DNA from: Paracoccus tibetensis
GTDB lineage: Bacteria > Pseudomonadota > Alphaproteobacteria > Rhodobacterales > Rhodobacteraceae
Direction of reading: 5' to 3'
DNA: 37,585 nucleotides
NCBI RefSeq assembly: GCF_900102505.1
Contig: NZ_FMVT01000021.1
Coordinates: 1 to 37,585, forward strand
In this document: positions 14,985 to 23,171 of the stretch, piece after piece
Layout of the letters: each line of letters begins with the position of its first letter
Position numbering within the stretch: the stretch's first letter is position 1
Notes under the pieces: model-generated
The model's database searches: none
Seen by the model: only the letters and a program-made list of their open reading frames with translations
Told to the model about the DNA's origin: nothing
Program-made: the position numbers and the translations under genes

Positions 14985-17422
14985 TGGGACGCGAGCTCAA
15001 GCCATTCAAAGAGGTGACCACCTATTCCGAGGCGCCGGCCGCGCCGCCGCCCGCCATCGACCTGCGCCGGCTGACCGTCGCCATGCGCCGGCAGCGCAGG
15101 ACGATGCTTCTGCCGGCCGTGCTTCTGGGGGCGCTCGGCCTTGCCTATGCCGCGGCCAAGCCCGAGACCTTCAGCACCTCTTCCAGCCTCCTGCTGGACA
15201 GCAACGTCAACCGGGCGGTCCAGCAGGCCGGCGGCATCTCGACCGTCGCCCTGCCGTCCGAGCGCATCGAGAACGCGCGCGTGGTCCTGGAATCCGAGAA
15301 GCTGGCCAATGACGTGCTGGAGCGCACCGGGCTTCAGGCCAACCCGTCCTTCATGAACCCGCCGCGCTCGGCCTTCTCCTCCGCGATCGGCCAGACCATC
15401 GCCACGGTGACGCAGCCGATCTCGTGGACGATCGAGCGTCTCACGGCCCTTCTCACGCCCGCCGAGGTCGGCCTGCCGGCCGGAACCTCCGAGGCGGCTC
15501 TCGCTGGCGATCTTTCGGCCGCCGTCGTCGATCCGGAGCGCCGGCTGGCCTTGGCGCGGCTGCGGACCGGGATCAGGGTGGCGCGCGTGGGGCAGAGCTC
15601 GTCCGTCGCCGTCACCTACGCTTCGCATGATCCGGTCATCGCGGCGCAGGTCGCCAATGCCTATGCCGATGCCTATGTCGAGGACATCCTGACCTCGAAC
15701 GCGGATTCCGTCGGCCAGACCAATGCCTGGATGCGGACGCGGATGGACGAGCTGCGCATGCAGGCGCAGGAGGCGGCCGACGCGGCCGAACGCTTCGCCG
15801 CCGAGAACCGGCTGGTGGAGTTCTCCTCGGGCGGGCTTTTGACCGAACAGGCCTTGAACGAGCTGAACTCGAGCCTGACCACCGTGCTGACCGAGGCCGC
15901 GCGGGCGCAGGCGGTCCTGAACACCTATGACCGGGCCGTCGCGGGCGGGCTCGAGGGGCTGACGAACAGCAACAGCGCCCTGGCCATCGGGGGCGATGTC
16001 TCCGAGGAGCTGCGCGCGCGGCTGGATTCCTACAACGACGTGCAGACCCGGCTCCAGCGCCTGCTGAACTCGTCGGGGCCGAACCATCCGCAGGTGGCGG
16101 GCCTCCAGCAGACGCTTGCCACAACCGCCGAGCGGCTCTTCGTCGAACTGCAGGCCCGGCGCGCCGAGGCGCAGAGCACGCTGGACGTCGCCAATGCCCG
16201 CGTCGAGGCGCTGCAGCAGAGCGTCGAGCAGGCCTCCGAGCAGAACAGCGCCCAGGCCGCGAATTTCGTGCGCCTGCGCGCCCTGCAGGAAGAGGCCGCG
16301 ACCCTGTCGCAGATCTACCAGCAGACGCTGGCCCGCTCGCAGGAGATCGAGCAGCAGCAGTCCTTCCCGGTCGCGAACGTGCGGATCCTGTCCTATGCCC
16401 CGGTGCCGAACACGCCCTCGGGGCCGGCCGTGCTGCGGACGGCGCTGGCCGCGACCCTTTTGGGGCTGTTCTTCGGCATGGCCATCGCGGCTTGGCGGGA
16501 ATGGCGGGAACGCTCGCTGCGCACGGCCGCGGACGTGACCGAACGCTCGGGCCTGCGCTTTCTCGGGCACCTGCCGGTGCTGCCGCCGGTCCGCAAGTCC
16601 CGCGCGGCCGCCAAGCCGCTGCGCGACCCGCCCCCGCTCCAGTCCCCCGGCGGTCCGCGCGAGACGCTGCCCGTGCCCTCGAAGCTGAGGCCGCCCGAGA
16701 TCCAGGCGCCGGTGCCGGTCCTGCACTACCCGGACTCGGTCTATGCCGAGACGCTGCGCCATGTCCGGCTGGCGGCGGAAGAGACCGGCCGCGCGCGCCC
16801 GGTGACCGGCGTCACCTCGTTCCATCCCTTCGAGGGCCGGTCCTCGGTCGCCTTCAACCTGGCGGGCCAGCTGGGGATCGGGCTGGATTCGGTGCTGCTG
16901 ATCGACGCCGACAGCCGGGCCCGCACGCTCAGCCGGATGCTGGGCATCGATCGAGAGCCGGGGCTGACCGATGCGGCCGCCGGGCGCGGCCACTGGCACG
17001 AGATGCTGTTCGTCGTCGCCGACACCAACCTTGTCGTCCTGCCCTGCGGGCTGGAGCAGGGCGGCCCGTCGGACGACCTGCTGACGGGCCGGGTCCTGTC
17101 GCAGATCGCGGCAGAGGCCTGCGAGGATTTCGGCCGCGTCATCGTCGATGTCCCGCCGCTCTATCCCGTGGCCCAGGGCCGGGCGATCCTGCACGACCTG
17201 CCGCAGTTCCTGATCGTCGGGGAATGGGGCCGGACCCCCCGGTCCATGGCCGAGACGGCCTTGGAAGAGGATCCCCGCCTCGAGGCACGCTGCCTCGGCG
17301 TCGTCTATGACCGGGTCAACCTGCGCAAGCTCAAGAGCTTCCTGCTGCCCGGCGAGATGGAGAACTACCTCAGCGACGCGAAATCCTACCTGTCGATGAA
17401 GCGCCGGAGCGCACGAGGATGA
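14984..17422 (+). CDS. exoP: ExoP-like polysaccharide co-polymerase with degenerate kinase domain
   Basis: This protein of about 812 aa sets polymer chain length with ExoQ. Order: cytoplasmic N-terminus, transmembrane helix near 40-60, long periplasmic region with coiled-coil stretches (about 230-470), second helix near 481-502 after a Pro-rich PVPNTPSGP, then a cytoplasmic BY-kinase-like domain. Walker A, normally GEGKST, reads FEGRSS with Arg619 in place of the invariant lysine. Walker A' (LLIDADSR, near 640) and a Walker B-like VIVDVPP (near 720) remain. Only two tyrosines occur near the C-terminus, so the usual Tyr cluster is absent. ATG 14984 follows AAGGA. It may regulate chain length without autophosphorylation, or be switched by another kinase. 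Confidence 0.9.
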   Translation: MGRELKPFKEVTTYSEAPAAPPPAIDLRRLTVAMRRQRRTMLLPAVLLGALGLAYAAAKPETFSTSSSLLLDSNVNRAVQQAGGISTVALPSERIENARVVLESEKLANDVLERTGLQANPSFMNPPRSAFSSAIGQTIATVTQPISWTIERLTALLTPAEVGLPAGTSEAALAGDLSAAVVDPERRLALARLRTGIRVARVGQSSSVAVTYASHDPVIAAQVANAYADAYVEDILTSNADSVGQTNAWMRTRMDELRMQAQEAADAAERFAAENRLVEFSSGGLLTEQALNELNSSLTTVLTEAARAQAVLNTYDRAVAGGLEGLTNSNSALAIGGDVSEELRARLDSYNDVQTRLQRLLNSSGPNHPQVAGLQQTLATTAERLFVELQARRAEAQSTLDVANARVEALQQSVEQASEQNSAQAANFVRLRALQEEAATLSQIYQQTLARSQEIEQQQSFPVANVRILSYAPVPNTPSGPAVLRTALAATLLGLFFGMAIAAWREWRERSLRTAADVTERSGLRFLGHLPVLPPVRKSRAAAKPLRDPPPLQSPGGPRETLPVPSKLRPPEIQAPVPVLHYPDSVYAETLRHVRLAAEETGRARPVTGVTSFHPFEGRSSVAFNLAGQLGIGLDSVLLIDADSRARTLSRMLGIDREPGLTDAAAGRGHWHEMLFVVADTNLVVLPCGLEQGGPSDDLLTGRVLSQIAAEACEDFGRVIVDVPPLYPVAQGRAILHDLPQFLIVGEWGRTPRSMAETALEEDPRLEARCLGVVYDRVNLRKLKSFLLPGEMENYLSDAKSYLSMKRRSARG

Positions 17423-17489
17423 TCGCCTGATCCGGTTGATTTCACAACCTATAGTGGTGTAAGATGACTGATCTGCACCGAGGCGCTGC

Positions 17490-17744
17490 ATGTTCGTCAT
17501 CCGTCTTCTTCTGGCTGCTCTGGCCACGATCCTGATCGCCCTGCTCGCAGGTGGCGCGATGGGGTTCTCGCCGTGGCAGAGCGCCGGCTTCGCGGTTCTG
17601 GCCGTCGTCTTCCTGCAGATGCTGGTTCTGGCCTATGTGCTGCAGGCCGGACTGCGCCGGGTGCGGACCCTGGCGCCGAAGCCTGGCTCGAAGCCGGCCT
17701 CGCGGAAGAAGACCTCCGAGCAGCTGTCCGTCCTGCCTGAGTGA
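17490..17744 (+). CDS. exoX: Small two-helix membrane protein, ExoX-like EPS repressor
   Basis: This 84-aa protein has two hydrophobic helices (about 3-24 and 30-54), the second containing FLQMLVLAYVL, and a basic cytoplasmic tail. In size, topology and the LQ-x5-Y feature of helix two it resembles ExoX/Psi, the small inner-membrane proteins that lower exopolysaccharide synthesis post-transcriptionally by acting on the priming enzyme ExoY. Here it sits just upstream of exoY, as in rhizobia. The 67-bp gap after exoP contains a CACAAC/GTGGTG dyad near 17446-17462. The repressor role rests on topology and position, because short hydrophobic proteins match by chance easily. Confidence 0.62.
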   Translation: MFVIRLLLAALATILIALLAGGAMGFSPWQSAGFAVLAVVFLQMLVLAYVLQAGLRRVRTLAPKPGSKPASRKKTSEQLSVLPE

Positions 17745-18234
17745 GCTGGCAGCACCGGGTCGCAGGTGCATGGCGACGCGCATATTCTTGCCGGCCAATT
17801 CACCATTCAAAACCATATTCCGGCGATAATCCGCTTGTGATATAAGTTTGTCATTTGGCAGTGAAACCAAGTGGCGATTGCCCGCGCGCAATCGTGACAA
17901 GAAGCCTTGGTTTATCGGAAACAACTTGTGCTGGTTTTCATCCTGCACAGGCCGGCGTCCAAGCGAGTATTGTCCGCTTGCAATGAAGGCAATCTGGCCT
18001 TGGTCACGAAAAAGACAGGTATTTTTTTATTAGAGCTAAATCCGACGATTACCTCGGCTTTGCAATCATAGGTTGCGTAACAGTTACTTTTTACACGCAT
18101 CTTAGTGTCTTCCTGAGGATTGATAAAATCTTATCGAAGTGCTGTAGAGCATTTGTGCACGATTTTTGCAGCCGCGCCTGCTGTCGTGAGGGGTGAGATG
18201 TAGTGTGATTCCACAAGGTGGGCTTTAGATTAAG
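17745..18234 (+). promoter_or_regulatory. AT-rich leader and promoter region of exoY
   Basis: This 490-bp gap is sharply AT-richer than the flanking exo genes and has no convincing coding frame. A candidate promoter is TTGATA at 18120-18125, a 17-bp spacer and TGTAGA at 18143-18148. A dyad, GATAA at 18122-18126 and TTATC at 18131-18135, overlaps the -35 and could be an operator. AT-rich upstream regions are typical targets of MucR/Ros-type silencers that control exo genes in alphaproteobacteria. The composition is seen; the regulator is a guess. Confidence 0.5.
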
Positions 18235-18954
18235 ATGCTTCGTGTTCAGCAAAACATCGCTGCCGATTGCCGCCCGTCCGGGCTTGCCAATCCTTCCCTC
18301 GCTCGGTCCGATGCCCGCATCTTCAGGCAGCCGGTCCAGCCTGTCGGGGGCATGTTCAAGCGGGTGCTCGACATCACCCTGGCGCTGGTCGGCATCCTGC
18401 TGCTTTCGCCCCTGATCCTGGGGCTGGTCATCCTGCTCAAGCTGACGGATTCCGGCCCGCTGCTTTACGGCCACCGCCGGATCGGCTTCAGGGGGCAGGA
18501 ATTCCGGTGCTGGAAGTTCCGCACGATGGTCGTCGACGGGGACCGCGTCCTTGAGCGCCATCTGAGCGAGAACCCGCATCAGGCCCTCGTCTGGCAGGCG
18601 CAGCGCAAGCTGGACGACGATCCGCGCGTCACGCCCCTGGGCGCGATCCTGCGCAAGCTGAGCCTCGACGAGCTGCCGCAGCTTCTGAACGTGCTCAAGG
18701 GCGAGATGAGCCTTGTCGGCCCGCGTCCGATCGTGCGGGCCGAGCTGGATTACTACGGCCGCTCGGCCCGGCATTACCTTGCCGCGCGCCCGGGCCTCTC
18801 CGGCCTCTGGCAGATCAGCGGCCGCAGCGACACGACCTATCTCGAGCGGGTGCGGCTGGACCGCTTCTACGTGACGAACTGGACGCCGGGCATGGATCTC
18901 AAGATCATCTTCATGACGATCCCGGCCGTCGCCTTCTCCCGCGGCGCGCGCTGA
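18235..18954 (+). CDS. exoY: ExoY-like undecaprenyl-phosphate sugar-1-phosphate transferase
   Basis: This 239-aa monotopic membrane enzyme primes the pathway by transferring a sugar-1-phosphate, galactose-1-phosphate in rhizobia, from UDP-sugar to undecaprenyl phosphate. Features: one hydrophobic segment at 42-68, KFRTM at 94-98, [21 protein letters not shown] at about 145-165 with the catalytic Asp-Glu pair, and [14 protein letters not shown] followed by LERVRLD near the C-terminus, all signatures of the bacterial sugar transferase family. ATG 18235 has a poor ribosome-binding site, and MFKRVLD (codon 40) is an internal alternative, but total length matches ExoY. It stands alone behind a long AT-rich leader, suggesting that priming is the regulated step. 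Confidence 0.92.
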   Translation: MLRVQQNIAADCRPSGLANPSLARSDARIFRQPVQPVGGMFKRVLDITLALVGILLLSPLILGLVILLKLTDSGPLLYGHRRIGFRGQEFRCWKFRTMVVDGDRVLERHLSENPHQALVWQAQRKLDDDPRVTPLGAILRKLSLDELPQLLNVLKGEMSLVGPRPIVRAELDYYGRSARHYLAARPGLSGLWQISGRSDTTYLERVRLDRFYVTNWTPGMDLKIIFMTIPAVAFSRGAR

Positions 18955-19010
18955 GCTTCAGCCCGCGCCCCTGCCGGGGTGTCGCACCTCTTGCCTGTCA
19001 GCCCTTGCGC

Positions 19011-19032
19011 CTCAGCCGGCCTGCCGGCTGAG
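19011..19032. terminator. Perfect hairpin at the 3' end of the ABC exporter gene
   Basis: A perfect 10-bp inverted repeat (CTCAGCCGGC at 19011-19020, GCCGGCTGAG at 19023-19032) encloses only two bases and contains the exporter's stop codon in one arm. It lies between convergent exoY and the exporter, so it could terminate or stabilise both transcripts. Confidence 0.55.
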
Positions 19033-20790
19033 CAGCGCGTCCTCCAGCGTGGTGCCGTCGAAGGTCCCGGTGGACCCGGCCGCGACGATTCGGCCCTCGT
19101 TGATGCGGATGTAGCTGTCGCAGAGGCGGATCGAGGACAGGTGGTGGCTGATCACCAGCGTGGTGCCCTTGCCCTTCCGGCTCTTCAGGATGCGCAGCGC
19201 GGCGGCCTCGGAAAGAACGTCCATCGCGTTCGTGGCCTCGTCCAGGATCAGCAGCCGGGGCTGGCGCAGAAGCGCGCGGGCCAAGGCGATGCGCTGGCGC
19301 TGACCGGCCGAGAGGTTCAGGCCCCGGTCCCCGACAGCAGCGTCATAGCCACCCGGCAGGTTCCGGATGAACCCGTCCGCATCCGCCGCGACGGCGGCCT
19401 CGCGGACCTCCTCGAGGCTGGCATCGGGCTTGCCGTAGAGGATGTTGTCCGTCACCGTGCCGTCGAACAGCTCCAACTCCTGGCTGGCCATGGCGATCTT
19501 GGCCAGCCATGACTGCCGGTCGACCATGTCGAGGCCGAGGCCGTCCACCAGGATCCGTCCTTCGGTCGGGCTGATGACGCCGCAGATCAGGTTGGCGATG
19601 GTGGACTTGCCCGATCCGGACCGGCCGATGACGGCGACCGAGGTGCCGGCGGGGATGGTGAAGGACGCATCGACCAGCGCGGCCGTGTCCCGGCCCTCGG
19701 CCTGGTAGCTGTAGCTGACCCGGTCGAAGACGATGTCGCGGTCCAGCTGCGGCGCGGGCAACGTCGCCTCCGGCCGCACCGGCGCCGGTTTCGCCGCAAG
19801 CAGCCACTGCACCTCGTCCAGCGAGCCGGTCCAGCCCCTCAGCGAGGCGAGGGCGGTCTGGATGTGGCGGACCTGCGGCTGCAGGCGGTAGAGCAGGATG
19901 AGGAAGGCGGCGATGGTCCCGAACGAGACCCCCAGCAACCACCCGGTATAGATGACGGCCATGAACAGCGCCGTGTGCGCGATCTCGGTCAGCGGCCCGA
20001 TGGCGATCTGGCGCCGCAAGAGGTTCAGCGCGACCCGCCGGACCTTCTCGGATGCGTCCGAGAAGCGCCGGATTTCGAATTCCTCGCGGTTGAACAGCCT
20101 GATCAGGCGCCAGGCGCCGATATGGTGCAGCATCCGCCCGGCCAGGCTGCGGTTCTGGGACGCGATCTCCTGCCCGAGGCGGGAGAAATGGCTCGACATG
20201 CGGTCATGCACGAACTGGATGACGCCGAGACCGACCAGGACGACGATGGTCAGTTGCGGGGACAGCAGGAACAGGAAGACGAGGAAGATGAAACTCGCCG
20301 CCCCGGCCACCAGGATCGACAGCGCCGTCCCGACGGCGTCCGAGGCCCGCCAGCTCTCGTTCGAGATGATGTTGAGCAGCCGCGACGGGGGCTGGGTCAG
20401 GCAGTGCGAGGCGTCCATCTCGACCATGCGCCGGGACAGGAGGTCGCGCAGGCGGTGGCCCGACTTTCCGTAGATCCACGCTTGGAGGAGGCCGTTGCCA
20501 TAGGCGACGACGTTTTTCAGGATGATCATCAGGAATATCGCGATTCCGATGAATATTCCGCGCTGTGCCGGCGATACCTGTTCCCCGACCGAGGCCAGGA
20601 TGCCGGGCATCCATCCCTGGACCGAGGCATCGCCCGACATGACGACGTCCAGAAGCGGAATGACGAGGCCGATGCCGATCCCCTCGAGGGCGGTCGCCAG
20701 GAGGCCCAGAAGGACGACGGCAGGCACGTAGCGCCGGAACGGACGCATCGTCTCGAGAAGGGCCGGGTGAAGATAGGATCGGAACATCAT
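19012..20790 (-). CDS. ABC exporter half-transporter (MsbA/lipid-glycan type)
   Basis: This protein of about 592 aa has an N-terminal six-helix membrane domain (about residues 20-310) fused to a C-terminal ATPase. Visible ATPase motifs are GRSGSGKST (Walker A, about 390), LSAGQRQRIALARALL (signature, about 490), LLILDEATNAMD (Walker B) and the ISHHL switch histidine. Homodimers of this kind move lipids, lipid-linked glycans or peptides across the inner membrane; cargo cannot be read from sequence. ATG 20790 is the first of two adjacent ATGs and gives normal half-exporter length. It diverges from a GT2 gene across an AT-rich gap. Because ExoT is already present, it may export a different glycan or modify precursor flux. 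Confidence 0.9.
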   Translation of the reverse strand: MMFRSYLHPALLETMRPFRRYVPAVVLLGLLATALEGIGIGLVIPLLDVVMSGDASVQGWMPGILASVGEQVSPAQRGIFIGIAIFLMIILKNVVAYGNGLLQAWIYGKSGHRLRDLLSRRMVEMDASHCLTQPPSRLLNIISNESWRASDAVGTALSILVAGAASFIFLVFLFLLSPQLTIVVLVGLGVIQFVHDRMSSHFSRLGQEIASQNRSLAGRMLHHIGAWRLIRLFNREEFEIRRFSDASEKVRRVALNLLRRQIAIGPLTEIAHTALFMAVIYTGWLLGVSFGTIAAFLILLYRLQPQVRHIQTALASLRGWTGSLDEVQWLLAAKPAPVRPEATLPAPQLDRDIVFDRVSYSYQAEGRDTAALVDASFTIPAGTSVAVIGRSGSGKSTIANLICGVISPTEGRILVDGLGLDMVDRQSWLAKIAMASQELELFDGTVTDNILYGKPDASLEEVREAAVAADADGFIRNLPGGYDAAVGDRGLNLSAGQRQRIALARALLRQPRLLILDEATNAMDVLSEAAALRILKSRKGKGTTLVISHHLSSIRLCDSYIRINEGRIVAAGSTGTFDGTTLEDALLSRQAG

Positions 20791-21049
20791 TTGAAACTCG
20801 GGACAGAAACCCACTGCTGCAACCGGCAGTATCAGCTTGCCGGACAACCGGCGAGAGCAGTGGCGGCATTTCCCTGCCGTCAAAGCCGTTTTGGTATCGC
20901 TATGGTAGTTTCATCGTTTATATTTCATCTTATAAGAGAATATATCCGATTTTTTACCGAACGTTGCCGCTTTGTATGCGTCGTGTATTGACGCAGCAAC
21001 CCGAAACTAAATAACAGGCCTCTGCTCGGTTTGATCGGCTGGTGGTGTC
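20791..21049. promoter_or_regulatory. AT-rich divergent promoter region
   Basis: This 259-bp gap separates the ABC exporter and a GT2 gene, which are transcribed away from each other. It is strikingly AT-rich around 20890-20970 and so probably holds both promoters. The low GC continues into the first 250 bases of the GT2 gene. No unambiguous promoter hexamers or operator could be assigned. Confidence 0.45.
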
Positions 21050-22207
21050 TTGGAAAGAGTTTCGGTCATTTTGCCCGTCTATAACGCGGAGCAATACCTG
21101 CCTGCGGCGCTTGCAAGCATCCTGCTGCAAGACCATGACGATATTGAAATAATTTGCATAAATGACGGGTCGTCCGATCGCTCTGCGGATATTCTGCGAC
21201 ATGCCGCCGCGCAGGACGCGCGCATTATCGTAATTGATCGGGAAAACAGGGGATTAATTCGAACCCTGAACGAGGGAATAGCGCGTGCCTCGGGTGATCT
21301 CATTGCCCGCATGGATGCCGACGACATCGCCTATCCGAGCCGGATCAGCACCCAGGTCCGGGCCTTCCGGGAAAACGGCAAGCTGGCGCTGAGCGGTTGC
21401 TACTTCGACACCATCTACTCGCCCCGCAGGATGCTGGCGGCCGCAATGCCTGAGGCCACCCAAACCCTTGATCTTCGGATCATGTCGCGCTTCTTCACCA
21501 TCCTCAGGCACCCGACCGTCATGTTCCGCCGCAGCTCGATGCCCGAGGGCATGCTGCAATACGACGAAGCCTATCCCTGCGCCGAGGATTTCGACCTGTT
21601 CCGGCGAATCGCCGACAGCTGCGAGGTGGCCCAGACCACCGAGCCGCTTCTGGCCTACCGGCTGCACGACGGCAGCGTCAGCGCCACGCGCATGGCCACG
21701 ATGGTCCGGACCCATGTCGCCATCCTTGAGGAAAGCCTGGCCCGCCATTATCCCGAGGCCGCCGGGACCGGCTTCACCGCCGTCGCCGAAGACGTCAACG
21801 CCGCCACGGTCGCGGCCGCGTCCGACCTCATGCGCCGTCTCGACCGGCTGGCGGCGGCGCAGCCTCGAAACGAGCGGCGCGCCTTCGACATCGGCATTGC
21901 GACCACCTTCTACTTCCTGTTCTCGGTGATCCGCGAGACGGGCAGCTACGCCCTGGCCTGCGACTTCATCGAGCAGGCCGGCCGGTGGGACATGATCCGG
22001 CGTCGCGAGCGGCCCGTCCTTCGGATGGCGCGGCAGCTTCCGCTGGCCGCGGGTTTGGGGCAGAGAATCCTGGATGCGAACCTGAAGGCGAAGCGCCGGC
22101 TCGGCTCGCGCGATGTTCGGAAAATCATTCCGTCCTATGACGCCATAGACGCCCTTGCCCGTCGACTCGTGCATCTTCCCTTGGCAAAGGCGCCCGCGGA
22201 TGCGTGA
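21050..22207 (+). CDS. Family 2 glycosyltransferase
   Basis: This 385-aa protein has a GT2 catalytic domain in its first 230 residues: VSVILPVYNAEQYLPAAL, ICINDGSSDRS, DADD at 89-92 and AEDFDLFRRIAD near 187. A helical C-terminal region of about 150 residues has no recognised motif and may be for membrane or complex contact. The start is TTG 21050 with GGTGG before it; no ATG or GTG lies near the N-terminus. The first part is unusually AT-rich while the rest matches the exo core. The stop overlaps the next start by 8 bp, so it leads a coupled GT2-GT2-acyltransferase set that probably builds or decorates a side chain. Confidence 0.87.
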   Translation: MERVSVILPVYNAEQYLPAALASILLQDHDDIEIICINDGSSDRSADILRHAAAQDARIIVIDRENRGLIRTLNEGIARASGDLIARMDADDIAYPSRISTQVRAFRENGKLALSGCYFDTIYSPRRMLAAAMPEATQTLDLRIMSRFFTILRHPTVMFRRSSMPEGMLQYDEAYPCAEDFDLFRRIADSCEVAQTTEPLLAYRLHDGSVSATRMATMVRTHVAILEESLARHYPEAAGTGFTAVAEDVNAATVAAASDLMRRLDRLAAAQPRNERRAFDIGIATTFYFLFSVIRETGSYALACDFIEQAGRWDMIRRRERPVLRMARQLPLAAGLGQRILDANLKAKRRLGSRDVRKIIPSYDAIDALARRLVHLPLAKAPADA

Positions 22208-23171
22208 GCCGGTCGGAAGCGTCATCATCTGCACCCGCAACCGGCCGCGGCAGCTGCTGGCCTGCGTCGCCTCGGTTGCCGCCGCCGCGGCCCGCTGCCC
22301 CGAGCTGCCGGTCGAGATCATCGTCGTCGAGAACAGCAGCGATCCGCAGCTGGCCCTCGATCCGGCCGCCGTGCTGGACGCCGCCGGCGGCCTGGGGCGC
22401 TTCGTCTCGCTGCCGGTCAGCGGCCTGTCGAACGCCCGAAACGCCGGCATGTCCGCGGCGCGGGGACGGCTGCTGATCTTCACCGACGACGACTGCCTCA
22501 TGGACCCGGACTTCATGCGCGACCTCCTGCGTCATGACGCGGAAGGTGCGGACGACATGTTCCTGGGCGGGCGCGTCAAGCTGGGCGATCCGACCGACCT
22601 TCCCTTCACCATCAAGGACGAGCCGGTCGAGCAGCTCTACGAGCCGTCCATCCACCCCGGTGGCTTCGTTCCGGGATGCAGCTTCGTGCTGTCCCGGACG
22701 ACGGCCAACCGCATCGGCGGCTTCGACACCACCTTCGGCGCCGGAGCCCCTTTCCAGGCCGGAGAGGACACGGATTACATCATTCGCGGCCACATGGCGG
22801 GCGTGCCGATCCGCTATGTCCCGGACATGTGCGTGCAGCACCACCACGGCCGCAAGCAACTGGCCGAGGTGGTGGATCTCAGCAGGGCCTATTCCTACGC
22901 CAATGGCGCGCTCTACGGCAAATACATCCGCCAGAAATGGCTGCTGAAGCATTTCTTCTGGTCGCTCAGATCCGCCTGGCGCGAGGGGCGCGGAGGGCCG
23001 TCGTTCCGGCCCGAGCTGGGCATCAGCTGGTCGCAGGTCGCGCGCGCGAATGTCGCGGGATTTGCCGCCTTCTTCCTGCGCCCCCCTGCCTTCCTGCGCG
23101 CCCCTGCCGCCGCACGCCCGCCCGCCAAGACCGTACCCGCCCTCTCGGCGTCAAGCCGGCTCGATGCCTGA
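22200..23171 (+). CDS. Family 2 glycosyltransferase
   Basis: This 323-aa GT2 enzyme shows GSVIICTRNRPRQLLACV at the N-terminus, VVENSSD, SGLSNARNAGM and TDDDC at 95-99, then GGFVPGCSFVLSR and FQAGEDTDYIIRG around residue 195, the acceptor-binding acidic motif. The HHHGRKQ segment that follows is found in several EPS glycosyltransferases. The C-terminal 40 residues are Pro/Ala-rich. ATG 22200 overlaps the preceding stop by 8 bp; an in-frame ATG 15 codons earlier is not needed. Its stop overlaps the start of the acyltransferase gene. Donor and acceptor are unknown. Confidence 0.87.
   Translation: MREPVGSVIICTRNRPRQLLACVASVAAAAARCPELPVEIIVVENSSDPQLALDPAAVLDAAGGLGRFVSLPVSGLSNARNAGMSAARGRLLIFTDDDCLMDPDFMRDLLRHDAEGADDMFLGGRVKLGDPTDLPFTIKDEPVEQLYEPSIHPGGFVPGCSFVLSRTTANRIGGFDTTFGAGAPFQAGEDTDYIIRGHMAGVPIRYVPDMCVQHHHGRKQLAEVVDLSRAYSYANGALYGKYIRQKWLLKHFFWSLRSAWREGRGGPSFRPELGISWSQVARANVAGFAAFFLRPPAFLRAPAAARPPAKTVPALSASSRLDA

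Noticed and set aside
14963..17527. An 854-codon open frame antisense to exoP
   Set aside because: It is Arg/Gly/Gln-rich low-information sequence opposite a clearly recognised gene. Long antisense frames are a by-product of high GC at third positions.
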